Shown piece after piece: positions 1 through 7,280 of a stretch of 15,202 nt of DNA. This stretch comes from Ornithoclostridium faecigallinarum. Its GTDB lineage: Bacteria; Bacillota; Clostridia; Christensenellales; UBA3700. Under the pieces are notes generated by a model. That model had not been told where the DNA came from. It saw nothing but the letters and a program-made list of their open reading frames with translations, and did no database searches. The translations under genes were made by a program, and so were the position numbers. Every line of letters starts with the position of its first letter. Positions within the stretch are counted from its first letter, which is position 1. The DNA is taken from the NCBI GenBank assembly GCA_018713665.1, contig DVOI01000025.1:1-15202 (forward strand), read 5' to 3'.

Positions 1-111
1 AAGGACGTTCGCTCCGAAATCATCGATTCTCTCAAGAAAGCGGAGGTCGCATACAAGACCAAGGGCAACGCGATTGCGGTCGGTACCGAAGGTGCTCTCG
101 CTCTGTTCTGA
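1..111 (+). CDS. C-terminal end of an unidentified protein (partial)
   Basis: Reading frame 1 is open from the window edge to a TGA at 109-111 and gives 36 residues, ending in GNAIAVGTEGALALF. The stretch is charged and helical-looking (DVRSEIIDSLKKAEVAYK), then becomes hydrophobic. I do not recognise the family from so short a tail. It is believed real because the codon choice matches the rest of the window and because a strong intrinsic terminator follows the stop codon within about 25 nt. The start and most of the gene lie outside the window, so no function is proposed. Confidence 0.75.
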   Translation, partial: KDVRSEIIDSLKKAEVAYKTKGNAIAVGTEGALALF

Positions 112-119
112 TAGAGGAC

Positions 120-163
120 AAAACAAACAAAATCGACGGACTTCGGTCCGTCTTTTTGTTTGT
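120..163 (+). terminator. Rho-independent terminator of the upstream gene
   Basis: A perfect 7-bp stem, GACGGAC (135-141) and GTCCGTC (146-152), closes a TTCG tetraloop and is followed at once by TTTTTGTTTG (153-162). The A-rich ACAAACAAAA upstream (around 122-131) is complementary to the downstream T-rich run, so the hairpin can extend and may also terminate from the opposite strand. It ends the transcript of the gene that stops at 111. Confidence 0.93.
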
Positions 164-207
164 GAAAAACAGCGCAAACACGGCGGTATTCGAGCGAAAA
201 CGCGTGA

Positions 208-374
208 CAACTTTTTGTTTTATTCCCCAAAAACGAAAAATTCTTGATTTTGGGGAATAAGCATGCCCAAAAAGGCGTCGTCGAACAACGCAAAGCATTT
301 CAAGACTTGTCCGGCGAGCGCATGCTTTCGATGACATGCGGGTGATCGACATCGCCGATTGGCTGACGAGATAA
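208..374 (+). pseudogene. Possible decayed coding remnant (very tentative)
   Basis: No intact gene is seen in 112-459. The frame ending with TGA at 343-345 reads ...GVVEQRKAFQDLSGERMLS, and the frame ending with TAA at 372-374 reads ...AFDDMRVIDIADWLTR. Both short strings look protein-like and they abut near 325-335, as if one C-terminus had been broken by a frameshift. No start codon with a ribosome binding site fits, and the upstream part runs through the 220-260 inverted repeat. It may equally be chance. No family is recognised. Confidence 0.2.
220..260. repeat. Perfect 13-bp inverted repeat, 15-nt spacer
   Basis: TTATTCCCCAAAA at 220-232 is the exact reverse complement of TTTTGGGGAATAA at 248-260. 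Neither side is followed by a proper T-tract, so it is not a convincing terminator. It could be an operator, a small palindromic intergenic element, or the edge of a decayed insertion. The spacer contains a smaller GAA/TTC symmetry. No gene overlaps it. Confidence 0.7.
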
Positions 375-381
375 ATTTTCA

Positions 382-410
382 TTGCCAACGCGCGCAAAAA
401 GTATTATAAT
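382..410 (+). promoter_or_regulatory. Sigma-A type promoter for the lipoprotein pair
   Basis: The -35 box TTGCCA (382-387) and the -10 box TATAAT (405-410) are separated by exactly 17 nt. The predicted transcript would start near 417 and leave a leader of about 43 nt before the ATG at 460. The spacer carries an alternating ACGCGCGC run (388-395), a feature also seen next to two other -10 boxes in this window. Confidence 0.82.
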
Positions 411-459
411 ATAGTCACGGCGACCGAAATGAGCCGAAAAGAGAGGTCAATGGGGAATT

Positions 460-849
460 ATGAAAAAGTTCAAGGTCATCACGATAACCGTTTTGATAGT
501 GCTTGCGCTCACGCTGCTGCTCTGCGCGTGCACGCCCGGCAAGGACGCGGTCAGGAAGAAGTACGAGCTTGCGGGCTTTGCCTACGACAACATCAGCGCA
601 AATACTTTGGGACTCAGTTCCGAGGACGTCGAATATGTGTTCGCCGCCCATCGCGACGCGTCCGAGGACGGCTCCGTCGCCGCCGCGGAGATCGAGATCG
701 TGCTCTTCGTCGACGAGGACAAGGCGCAGGAATATTATGACGCCAAGAACGCCGACAACGCCGAAGCAATCGGGGCGGGCACGTTTGCCGTCTTGATAGA
801 CGGTGCGTTCGTGCTGTCGGGGTCGCCCGAAGCAGTGGAAGTGTTTTGA
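460..849 (+). CDS. Small predicted lipoprotein A, function unknown
   Basis: This 129-residue protein has a classic lipoprotein signal: MKKFK, a hydrophobic core (about residues 6-21), then LCAC with the acylated cysteine at C24. The mature part of about 105 residues is acidic, begins VRKKYELAGFAY and ends in SPEAVEVF. It is predicted to be anchored on the outer face of the membrane. The ATG is preceded by GGGGA at 452-456. The next gene overlaps its stop by one base and encodes a related protein of the same plan, so the two are tandem duplicates that diverged. I do not recognise the family. The repeated pattern (VRxKY, an LGL motif, a terminal EAVEVF/EGVEAY) suggests a small alpha/beta domain, but no substrate can be inferred. 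Confidence 0.85.
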   Translation: MKKFKVITITVLIVLALTLLLCACTPGKDAVRKKYELAGFAYDNISANTLGLSSEDVEYVFAAHRDASEDGSVAAAEIEIVLFVDEDKAQEYYDAKNADNAEAIGAGTFAVLIDGAFVLSGSPEAVEVF

Positions 850-1196
850 TGAAGAGGGCTTTTGCCGCCGTCGTCATAGTCGCGGCGCTTTGTCTGTGTC
901 TGACCGCCTGTACCGGCGAGCAGGGCGAAGTGCGCGAAAAGTACGCGGCGCTCGGCTATGCGTCTTACGACCTTTCGCCCGAGGAGCTGGGGCTTGACGG
1001 CGAGACGGTCGACTTTGTCTATTACGGCGTCAAGGACGCCAACACCGATTCTCCGCAAAGGGTCTATGTTGTCACGTTCAAGGGCCTGGACGGCGCAATC
1101 GAGTTTGAGTCGGAGCGTGCCGAAACTCTTCCCAACCTCATCAGGTCGGGCAGAGCGGTGGTGTTCGGAGACGCCGAAGGAGTGGAAGCATATTGA
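849..1196 (+). CDS. Small predicted lipoprotein B, paralogue of A
   Basis: The protein has 115 residues from the ATG at 849, which overlaps the previous stop as TGATG. A TTG three bases earlier is possible but less likely. A signal peptide (MKRAFAAVVIVAALCLCL) ends in the lipobox LTAC with the modified cysteine at C21. The mature domain parallels lipoprotein A: VREKYAALGY, then a run ending ELGLDGETVDFVYYG, a central strand RVYVVTFKGL, and the C-terminus AVVFGDAEGVEAY. It lacks a few residues in the central loop compared with A. The tight spacing implies co-translation and perhaps a heteromeric pair at the cell surface. Function is unknown, and neighbouring genes give no pathway clue because a new promoter follows directly. 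Confidence 0.85.
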   Translation: MKRAFAAVVIVAALCLCLTACTGEQGEVREKYAALGYASYDLSPEELGLDGETVDFVYYGVKDANTDSPQRVYVVTFKGLDGAIEFESERAETLPNLIRSGRAVVFGDAEGVEAY

Positions 1197-1200
1197 CGCA

Positions 1201-1240
1201 CGCGCGAAAAGTTGACATTCGCGCGCGTATTATTTATAAT
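1201..1240 (+). promoter_or_regulatory. Consensus sigma-A promoter with overlapping inverted repeat
   Basis: TTGACA (1212-1217), a 17-nt spacer and TATAAT (1235-1240) give a full-consensus promoter five bases after an inverted repeat starts: CGCGCGAA (1201-1208) and TTCGCGCG (1218-1225) flank the -35 box. Such a placement is what an operator that blocks RNA polymerase would look like, though the repeat could also form a weak hairpin ending the lipoprotein transcript. The promoter faces the 1285-12149 gene train. No separate terminator is visible between 1196 and 1212. Confidence 0.85.
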
Positions 1241-1284
1241 ATAATTCCGTCCGAAAGGGCGGAAACATACATCAAAGGTGATTT

Positions 1285-2514
1285 ATGCAGCAAGACGATC
1301 GAAAGATTGCGGAAGACGCGCAAAACACCTCAGAGGAAGCAGTAGTAGTCAACACCCCTCGCACTCCCGGTCAAAAGGCTCGGGACATCATCAAAAAGCT
1401 GGCGAAGCGTTGGTTCATAGACGCGTTCACCGGCATGGCGCAAGGACTTTTCGTCACCCTGATAGCCGGCACGATCGTCAAGACGATCGGCGGGCTCTTC
1501 GGGGACAACGCGTTCGGTAACATGCTCGTCATGTTGGGCAACATCGCGTCCGTGCTCATGGGCGCCGGCATAGGCGCCGGCATAGCGTCCCATCTCGGCG
1601 CAAAGAAGCTGGTCGTGTTCGCGTCGCTGTGCGCCGGATTCGTAGGCGCGTACTCGTCGCAATTTCTCGGCGAGTCGTTCACGGGCGGTTCGCTCGACGC
1701 AATCGCCGCACTGATAGTCAAGGGTTCTCCCGGCAATCCGATCGGCGCGTACGTCACATCGCTCGCGGCGGCGGAACTCGGGATGCTGGTCTCGGGCAAG
1801 ACAAAACTCGACATATTGCTCGTGCCGCTCACATGCCTTTTGACGTCGTTCGCGTTCGCCTATGTCGCCTATCCGTTCATTTGGCTCATAGACATGCTCG
1901 GCAAGGGCATCGCGGCGGCGACGGCGATCACTCCCTTCTTTATGGGGATAATAGTCGCGGCGGCGATGGGCATACTCTTGACGATGCCGACGTCGAGCGC
2001 GGCGATCTGGGTGTCCGTGTCAAGCACCATTCTCGCGAGCGGAACCGCCGAACAGCAGACGGCGATGTACATCGCGGGCGGAGCGGCGGTCGTCGGATGC
2101 GCGGCGCATATGGTCGGCTTCGCGGTGATGAGTTTCAAGGAAAACGGCGTGAGCGGACTCATCTCGCAGGGCTTGGGGACGAGCATGCTGCAGATTCCCA
2201 ACATCATGCGCAATCCGTGGCTGTTGGTGCCGCCTACGGTCGCGAGCGTCGTCGTCGGACCGATCGCGACCTGCGCGTTCAAATTGCGTTGCGGAGCGTC
2301 GGGCGGAGGCATGGGCACATGCGGCTTTGTCGGCATCATCGACGCCTTTGAAGCGAGCGTATCGCAGGGGCATATGGAGTGGTGGCTGTTCGTCATCTGC
2401 GTGGCAGTGCTGTTCTTCGTGCTCCCGGCGCTGATTAGCTGGGGCGTGTGCGAACTGCTCCGCAAGACGGGCAAGATCAAGTTCGGCGATCTCAAGCTGA
2501 ACTACGACAATTGA
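1285..2514 (+). CDS. PTS EIIC_2-family / PfoR-like membrane protein
   Basis: The protein has 409 residues. A polar N-terminus of about 45 residues precedes roughly eight to ten hydrophobic segments from FIDAFTGMAQGLFVTLIAGT to the C-terminal VLFFVLPALISWGV. Glycine-rich turns such as GAGIGAGIASHLGAKK and GASGGGMGTCGFVGIIDAF resemble the family once called PfoR (PTS_EIIC_2), which is related to sugar-transporting EIIC subunits. It is predicted to sit in the cytoplasmic membrane. No EIIA or EIIB partner is encoded nearby, so transport by phosphorylation is not established and the substrate is unknown. The start is fixed by AAAGGTGAT at 1274-1282. It is the first gene after the strong promoter at 1212, and its stop is one base from pepF, suggesting translational coupling. 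Confidence 0.82.
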   Translation: MQQDDRKIAEDAQNTSEEAVVVNTPRTPGQKARDIIKKLAKRWFIDAFTGMAQGLFVTLIAGTIVKTIGGLFGDNAFGNMLVMLGNIASVLMGAGIGAGIASHLGAKKLVVFASLCAGFVGAYSSQFLGESFTGGSLDAIAALIVKGSPGNPIGAYVTSLAAAELGMLVSGKTKLDILLVPLTCLLTSFAFAYVAYPFIWLIDMLGKGIAAATAITPFFMGIIVAAAMGILLTMPTSSAAIWVSVSSTILASGTAEQQTAMYIAGGAAVVGCAAHMVGFAVMSFKENGVSGLISQGLGTSMLQIPNIMRNPWLLVPPTVASVVVGPIATCAFKLRCGASGGGMGTCGFVGIIDAFEASVSQGHMEWWLFVICVAVLFFVLPALISWGVCELLRKTGKIKFGDLKLNYDN

Positions 2515-2515
2515 T

Positions 2516-4291
2516 ATGAAGAGAGAACAGATAGATCAACGTTACAAATGGCGCCTCGAGGACATCATCCCGTCGGATGAGGTCTGGGAAGATGAGTTTG
2601 CCAAGCTGGCGAAATACGGCGACGAGCTCGCCGCGTTCGACGGCGCGCTCAAAGACCGCGACAGCGTGCTTCGTTGTCTCAAACTCGACGACGAGGCGTC
2701 GCTCTGCGCCGAGAGGATCTATGTCTTTTCGGCGATGCGCCGCGACGAAAACGTCGGCGATCCCGCCGCACAAAAGAGGTGCGACAGGGCGGAGACCGCG
2801 ATGGTAAGGCTGTCCGAACGCACCTCGTTCGTCACCCCGCAATTGATCGCGTTGGGCGAGGCAAAACTCGCTGAGTTCGCAGCCGATCCCGACTTCAAAG
2901 ACTATGACTATATGCTGCGTTCGCTCATTCGCACGGCAAGGCATACGCTGTCGCCGAGCGAAGAGAAGCTGCTCGCGATGACGGGCTCGTTCGCCGACAC
3001 TGCGCAGGACGCGTTCCGCATGCTCGACAACGCCGACATCAAGTTTGCTCCCTACGTCGACAGCACGGGCGAAGAGGTCAGGCTCACTCACGGCATTTAC
3101 GGCGTAAAGATGCATTCGCCCGTCAGGGAAGACCGCAAAAAGGCGTTCGAGTGCATGCACGGAGCGTTCAAGGGCAACATCAACACCATCGCAGCGCTGT
3201 ATAGCGGCAACGTCAAAAAAGATCTGTTCTATTCGCGTGCGCGCAAATATGCGAGCTGCCTCGACCGCGCGACGTCGCGAGAGGACGTGCCGCGCACCGT
3301 CTACGACAGGCTGGTCGAGTGCGTGGAGAAGAACATCCCTCTTCTGTCGCGCTATCTCGAACTGCGCCGCAACAGGCTCGGTTTGGACGAACTGCATATG
3401 TACGACCTGCATGTGCCGATCGTCGAGGACGCGGAGCTCGAGTTGGAATACGAAGACGCATGCAAACTCGTCAAGCAGGGGCTCGCGCCTCTCGGGGAAG
3501 AGTACGGCAAGCTGCTCGACAAGGCGTTCACCGAGGGGTGGATCGACGTCTGCGAGAACGAGGGCAAGCGCAGCGGCGCCTATTCGTGGGGCGCATACGG
3601 CACGCATCCGTACGTCTTGCTCAACTACCAAAAGACGACGAGCGAGATCTTCACGATCGCGCACGAACTGGGGCACGCGATGCACTCCTATCACTCCGAC
3701 GGCGCGCAGCCCTATCCCAAAGCAGGATATACGATCTTTGTCGCCGAGATCGCTTCCACCGTCAACGAGACGCTGATGCTCTGTCATCTGCTCGAAAAGT
3801 ACGGCGGCGACAAGGCGATGCGCGAGTATCTGCTGTCGTATATGCTAGACATGTTCCGCACGACGGTGTTCCGACAGACGCAGTTCGCGCAATTCGAACT
3901 TGCTGCGCATGAACTCGCCGAGAGGGACGAGCCGCTTTCCGCGGAGACATTCTGCGACCTCTATTACGACCTCAACCGCAAGTACTATGCCGGCGAACAT
4001 GTCGTCAACGACGAGCTCATCCGCTATGAGTGGAGCCGCATACCGCACTTCTATACGTCGTTTTATGTCTACAAATACGCGACCGGGCTGATCAGCGCGG
4101 TCTGCATCGCCGACCGCATCCTCAAAGAGGGCAAGCCGGCGGTGGAGGACTATATGAAATTTTTGAGCGCGGGCGGCAGTATGCCTCCCGTGGACATTCT
4201 CAAGCTCGCGGGGGTCGACCTCACTTCGTCCGAGCCTTTCGACAAGGCGATGGGCGTGTTCGCCGACTTCCTGGCGAGGCTCGAGGGTTGA
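2516..4291 (+). CDS. pepF: Oligoendopeptidase F, M3 zinc metallopeptidase
   Basis: The 591-residue length is normal for PepF (about 600). It is a cytosolic zinc peptidase that cleaves short peptides. The catalytic motif H383-E-L-G-H387 supplies two zinc ligands and the general base E384. The third ligand is probably E411 in VAEIASTVNE, at the spacing expected for M3 peptidases. The N-terminal helical part (QIDQRYKWRLEDIIPSDEVWEDEF) matches the PepF opening. No signal peptide is seen. A good Shine-Dalgarno sequence is lacking, and the ATG lies one base after the preceding stop, so re-initiation from the membrane-protein gene is likely. Pairing with an EIIC-like gene may reflect nutrient uptake, but that is inference. 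Confidence 0.95.
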   Translation: MKREQIDQRYKWRLEDIIPSDEVWEDEFAKLAKYGDELAAFDGALKDRDSVLRCLKLDDEASLCAERIYVFSAMRRDENVGDPAAQKRCDRAETAMVRLSERTSFVTPQLIALGEAKLAEFAADPDFKDYDYMLRSLIRTARHTLSPSEEKLLAMTGSFADTAQDAFRMLDNADIKFAPYVDSTGEEVRLTHGIYGVKMHSPVREDRKKAFECMHGAFKGNINTIAALYSGNVKKDLFYSRARKYASCLDRATSREDVPRTVYDRLVECVEKNIPLLSRYLELRRNRLGLDELHMYDLHVPIVEDAELELEYEDACKLVKQGLAPLGEEYGKLLDKAFTEGWIDVCENEGKRSGAYSWGAYGTHPYVLLNYQKTTSEIFTIAHELGHAMHSYHSDGAQPYPKAGYTIFVAEIASTVNETLMLCHLLEKYGGDKAMREYLLSYMLDMFRTTVFRQTQFAQFELAAHELAERDEPLSAETFCDLYYDLNRKYYAGEHVVNDELIRYEWSRIPHFYTSFYVYKYATGLISAVCIADRILKEGKPAVEDYMKFLSAGGSMPPVDILKLAGVDLTSSEPFDKAMGVFADFLARLEG

Positions 4292-4300
4292 GGAGGAGAT

Positions 4301-5875
4301 ATGCCAAAAAGCAGTAACGACAACGCCAAACTGCCCGTCAACAGGACGATGCCGCACAGCCAAGAGGCGGAGGATGCGGTCATCGGCGCGTTTTTGACCA
4401 ACGGCGAGCTGTTCACCGAGTTCGGCTCCAAGCTGCGCGAAGAGGACTTCTACATCGCGTCCGACCGCATAATTTTCGCCGCAATCAGAGATCTTGCCGC
4501 GAAGGGCATGCCTGCCGATCTCGTCACTCTTTCGGTGGCGATGGGCAAGGAGGTCGACCGCGACGGAAGGTCCGCGCTCGAGAGAGCCGGCGGCATCGAG
4601 AGGCTCGAAGAGCTGACCGAGGCGATTCCGTCCGCGTCCAACTGCGAGTACTATGTCGAGATTGTCAAGCGCGACGCGATGCTTCGCAAGATCATTCAGA
4701 CTGCCGGCGAAATCATAGACAACGCCTATACGCTCGAAGATGCCGATAAGTGCCTTGCATCGGCACAGGCGGCGATTTTCGAACTTGGTAAGAACACTCA
4801 GGGCGGCGAGCTCGTCAGGGTGTCGGACCCGGCGACGGAGGTCTTAAGCAAGCTCCTCAAGGTGTATGAGACGGGCGAGCCCGACCTCGGGCTTTTGACC
4901 CACTACGACAACCTCGACAACATGACCAACGGCTTTTTGCCCGGGCAGATGATTGTGCTTGCCGCGCGTCCCGGCTGCGGAAAGACGGCGTTTGCAATGA
5001 GTATAGCTGCCAATATAGCGCGCTACGAACCCGAAAGAGTGATTGCGACTTTCAACCTCGAGATGTCGGCGACCGAGCTCGTGCAGAGAATGCTCGTCTC
5101 CGAATCGAGGATACCGCGCGACGTGCTCATCAAGGGCAAGGAGACGACGGAGCAGTTGCAAAATCTTTTCACAGCCCACGACAAGCTGTCAAAGAGCAAC
5201 ATCTACATAGATCAATCGACGGGCAACAGCGCCGACGTCGTGATGTCCAAGTGCCGCAGGCTCAAAAACAAGCTGGGCAGGCTGGACCTCATCATCATCG
5301 ACTATCTGCAATTGATGGAGCCGACCAAGGACCGCAAGGGCAACCGCCAGCAAGAGGTCTCGGACACGTCGCGTATGATCAAGTTGATGGCGAAAGACCT
5401 CGAGGTGCCTGTGCTCGTGCTGTCGCAGATGTCGCGTAAAATCGACGACAGAGAGGTCAAGACGCCGCAGCTGTCCGACTTGCGCGAATCGGGCGCAATC
5501 GAGCAGGACGCGGATATGGTCATGTTCCTCAACGACGCAGGCAGCGAAGATTCGGACGCGGACGCCAAGCCCATCGAATTGAAGATTGCCAAACAGCGTA
5601 ACGGCGCGGTCGGCGACATCTATTATGTGTTTGAAAAGAACTTGCTGCGCTTCCGTCCGGCGACGGGCAAGTACGTTCCCAAGCCGAAAACCGACGCCGA
5701 GCCGATCAAGGCGGAGGAAGCGATGCCCAATCCGCAGGAACTGCCGCAATACGGCGACGAGGACGCTCCTCCCGAGGAGGAAGTCCTCTTCGGCGGCGAC
5801 GGCGCCGTGGACGGAGACATTGCGGATCTGCAGTCGGGCGACATACCCTCCTTCGATCCGAACGGAGAGGAATAA
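4301..5875 (+). CDS. dnaB: Replicative DNA helicase DnaB (DnaC in Bacillus naming)
   Basis: The 524-residue hexameric helicase unwinds DNA at the replication fork. The N-terminal domain starts at MPHSQEAEDAVIGAFL, and the RecA-like domain follows from about residue 190. Walker A is G225-C-G-K-T229, where most family members have SMGKT/S. Walker B is LIIIDYLQLM with D334. The arginine-finger segment is KQRNGAVGD (431-439), and SQMSRKIDDR is also typical. The catalytic part ends near residue 455. About 70 further residues form a proline-rich, strongly acidic tail (EDAPPEEEVLF...), longer than the usual protein of about 450. SD AGGAGG overlaps the pepF stop. In many Firmicutes dnaB follows rplI, so this location beside yqfC is unusual. 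Confidence 0.97.
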   Translation: MPKSSNDNAKLPVNRTMPHSQEAEDAVIGAFLTNGELFTEFGSKLREEDFYIASDRIIFAAIRDLAAKGMPADLVTLSVAMGKEVDRDGRSALERAGGIERLEELTEAIPSASNCEYYVEIVKRDAMLRKIIQTAGEIIDNAYTLEDADKCLASAQAAIFELGKNTQGGELVRVSDPATEVLSKLLKVYETGEPDLGLLTHYDNLDNMTNGFLPGQMIVLAARPGCGKTAFAMSIAANIARYEPERVIATFNLEMSATELVQRMLVSESRIPRDVLIKGKETTEQLQNLFTAHDKLSKSNIYIDQSTGNSADVVMSKCRRLKNKLGRLDLIIIDYLQLMEPTKDRKGNRQQEVSDTSRMIKLMAKDLEVPVLVLSQMSRKIDDREVKTPQLSDLRESGAIEQDADMVMFLNDAGSEDSDADAKPIELKIAKQRNGAVGDIYYVFEKNLLRFRPATGKYVPKPKTDAEPIKAEEAMPNPQELPQYGDEDAPPEEEVLFGGDGAVDGDIADLQSGDIPSFDPNGEE

Positions 5876-5896
5876 GCCTAAACCGCGCCGCCTTCG

Positions 5897-5904
5897 CATA
5901 TAAT
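5897..5904 (+). promoter_or_regulatory. Possible -10 element before yqfC
   Basis: CATATAAT lies in the 43-nt gap between dnaB and yqfC, 14 nt before the yqfC ATG. It matches a sigma-A -10 (TATAAT at 5899-5904) and resembles the CATA-type -10 used by sporulation sigma-E. No matching -35 box for either factor is clear at the right distance. YqfC/YqfD homologues in Bacillus belong, as I recall, to the sigma-E regulon, which is why the site is listed. Confidence 0.3.
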
Positions 5905-5918
5905 CGAGCGGAGGCAAT

Positions 5919-6173
5919 ATGGCGTTTTTGCAAGACATAAAGGGTGCGCTCCCTTCGCTTCGCGGACCGAGATACACGGTCACGCTGTACGGCGCAGAGG
6001 CGGCGGCGATCGAGCATAGAGGAAAGCCGTTGACAATCACCGCATCCAAAGTCGCCGTCGCGGTCAAGGGCGCGGTGATAGAGGTGTCGGGAAGCGGATT
6101 GGCGGTCACCGAATCGGGCGACGGACAGCTGTTCGTCGTCGGGAAGATATCGGGCATAGAGGTGCTCGAATGA
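5919..6173 (+). CDS. yqfC: Sporulation protein of the YqfC/YabP family
   Basis: The protein has 84 residues, close to the usual 90-95. It consists of short beta strands typical of the YabP/YqfC family: PRYTVTLYGAEAAAIEHR, KPLTITASKVAVAVKGAVIEV and a closing FVVGKISGIEVLE. No signal peptide or membrane segment is seen. Homologues are made in the mother cell during sporulation and accompany YqfD, but their biochemical role is not well defined. The ATG is preceded by GGAGG (5910-5914). Its stop overlaps the yqfD start as ATGA, the arrangement expected for a yqfC-yqfD pair. The assignment rests on family pattern, length and position. Confidence 0.9.
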   Translation: MAFLQDIKGALPSLRGPRYTVTLYGAEAAAIEHRGKPLTITASKVAVAVKGAVIEVSGSGLAVTESGDGQLFVVGKISGIEVLE

Positions 6174-7279
6174 CGCGCGAAGTCACCGTTCGAGTGAGTT
6201 GCGACGATCTCGCCGAGGCGATGAGGCTCGTTGCGTCGGTCTCGGGAAGAGCGACAGCGCGCGACGGAGAGGCGATTGCGACCTGCACGCCGGACGAGGC
6301 GAGTCGCGTGGAGCGAATTTGCGCAAAGCGCGGATATGCCTGCACAATCTCGAAGGGACGAGGCGCGCTTTCGGCGGCGGTCTCAAGGATAGGGCTCATT
6401 GTCGCGGCGGCGGCATTGGCGGTATTGCTGGTCGTATCGCAGCTGTTTGTCACCGATGTGACGGTGACGGGCGCGGACACGTCGCAGAGCGCGAGGATTG
6501 CCGCCATCGTTGCGGAGAATGGCTTGAGCGGAGTCACTCTGAAGTCAAAGATAGATCCGGACGCGTTGGCGTATGAGATAGAGCGCGAGCTCCCGGACGT
6601 GACTTCGGTCGAGGCGTATTTTGACGGAGACAGCCTGGCAATCGCCGTCGTTCCCATCCAAGAAAAGCCGTCCGCGGCGCAACCCGGTTCGGAGATGGTG
6701 GCGGACGCAAGGGCGGTAGTCACGCGCGTGGTCGTGTTTTCGGGCACGGCGGAGGTCAAAGAGGGCGACGTGGTCGCGCCCGGCGACGTGCTGATATCGG
6801 GCAAAATCAACATCGGCACGGAAGAGGAACCGAAATATGCGGACGTCGGCGCGGACGGAATCGTCTACGCGAGGGTGTTCGAGAGCGAGAGATTGATCTT
6901 TGCGCCAAGGTATTATCTTCGACAGCCGACAGGGCGCACCTATTCGGCAATCGAGGTGAGCGTGGGCGGCAAAACGATATGGCGGTCGGGCGGAGAGCAC
7001 GGCTTTGACAATTACGAGGCGCGCACCGGTACGGCGAAATTGCGCGGAGTCGTTCCGATTGAGATAACGCGCACCGTCTATGAAGAGTTCGCCGTCGTCG
7101 AGGGCGTCGTCGACGAAGAATACATCGCCGCGGCAATCGCCGAAAAGAGGTCGGAATTGATGTCGCGCGCCACCGGGACAATCCTGTCCGAGGGCGTCAA
7201 CAGAGGAGAGGTCGGCGGATACGCTTACGCCGAGATATACATAGAGACAGAGCGGCAGATATGCCGTCGGGAGGTATGA
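6170..7279 (+). CDS. yqfD: Sporulation protein YqfD
   Basis: The protein has 369 residues; homologues are near 390-400. A cytoplasmic domain of about 70 residues is followed by one membrane helix (about 74-94, IGLIVAAAALAVLLVVSQLF) and a large outer domain starting FVTDVTVTGADTS. The segment SAVEVKEGDVV-like (TAEVKEGDVVAPGDVLISG, about 202-220) is the lipoyl/barrel-type turn seen in YqfD and resembles efflux-adaptor hairpins. This topology would place the protein in the outer forespore or mother-cell membrane during engulfment; that location is inference from the family. Translation is coupled to yqfC by a 4-base overlap. A strong GGGAGGT occurs just before its own stop and appears to serve phoH. 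Confidence 0.92.
   Translation: MTREVTVRVSCDDLAEAMRLVASVSGRATARDGEAIATCTPDEASRVERICAKRGYACTISKGRGALSAAVSRIGLIVAAAALAVLLVVSQLFVTDVTVTGADTSQSARIAAIVAENGLSGVTLKSKIDPDALAYEIERELPDVTSVEAYFDGDSLAIAVVPIQEKPSAAQPGSEMVADARAVVTRVVVFSGTAEVKEGDVVAPGDVLISGKINIGTEEEPKYADVGADGIVYARVFESERLIFAPRYYLRQPTGRTYSAIEVSVGGKTIWRSGGEHGFDNYEARTGTAKLRGVVPIEITRTVYEEFAVVEGVVDEEYIAAAIAEKRSELMSRATGTILSEGVNRGEVGGYAYAEIYIETERQICRREV
7269..7275 (+). promoter_or_regulatory. Ribosome binding site deciding the phoH start
   Basis: GGGAGGT lies inside the last codons of yqfD. Counting from the end of GGAGG (7274), an ATA codon at 7281 is 6 nt away, the ideal distance, and is in frame with phoH. The nearest usual start codon in the phoH frame is TTG at 7317, 42 nt away and with no Shine-Dalgarno of its own. 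The ATG at 7276 is too close and runs into TAG after two codons. Confidence 0.6.
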
Positions 7280-7280
7280 C

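Noticed and set aside
32..397. 121-residue minus-strand reading frame in the 5' gap
   Set aside because: It runs through the intrinsic terminator, the inverted repeat and the last codons of the upstream gene, has no ribosome binding site, and its residues follow the repeats.
2492..3787. 431-residue minus-strand reading frame opposite pepF
   Set aside because: Arginine/valine-rich shadow of a clear metallopeptidase gene; it results from GC-rich third positions.
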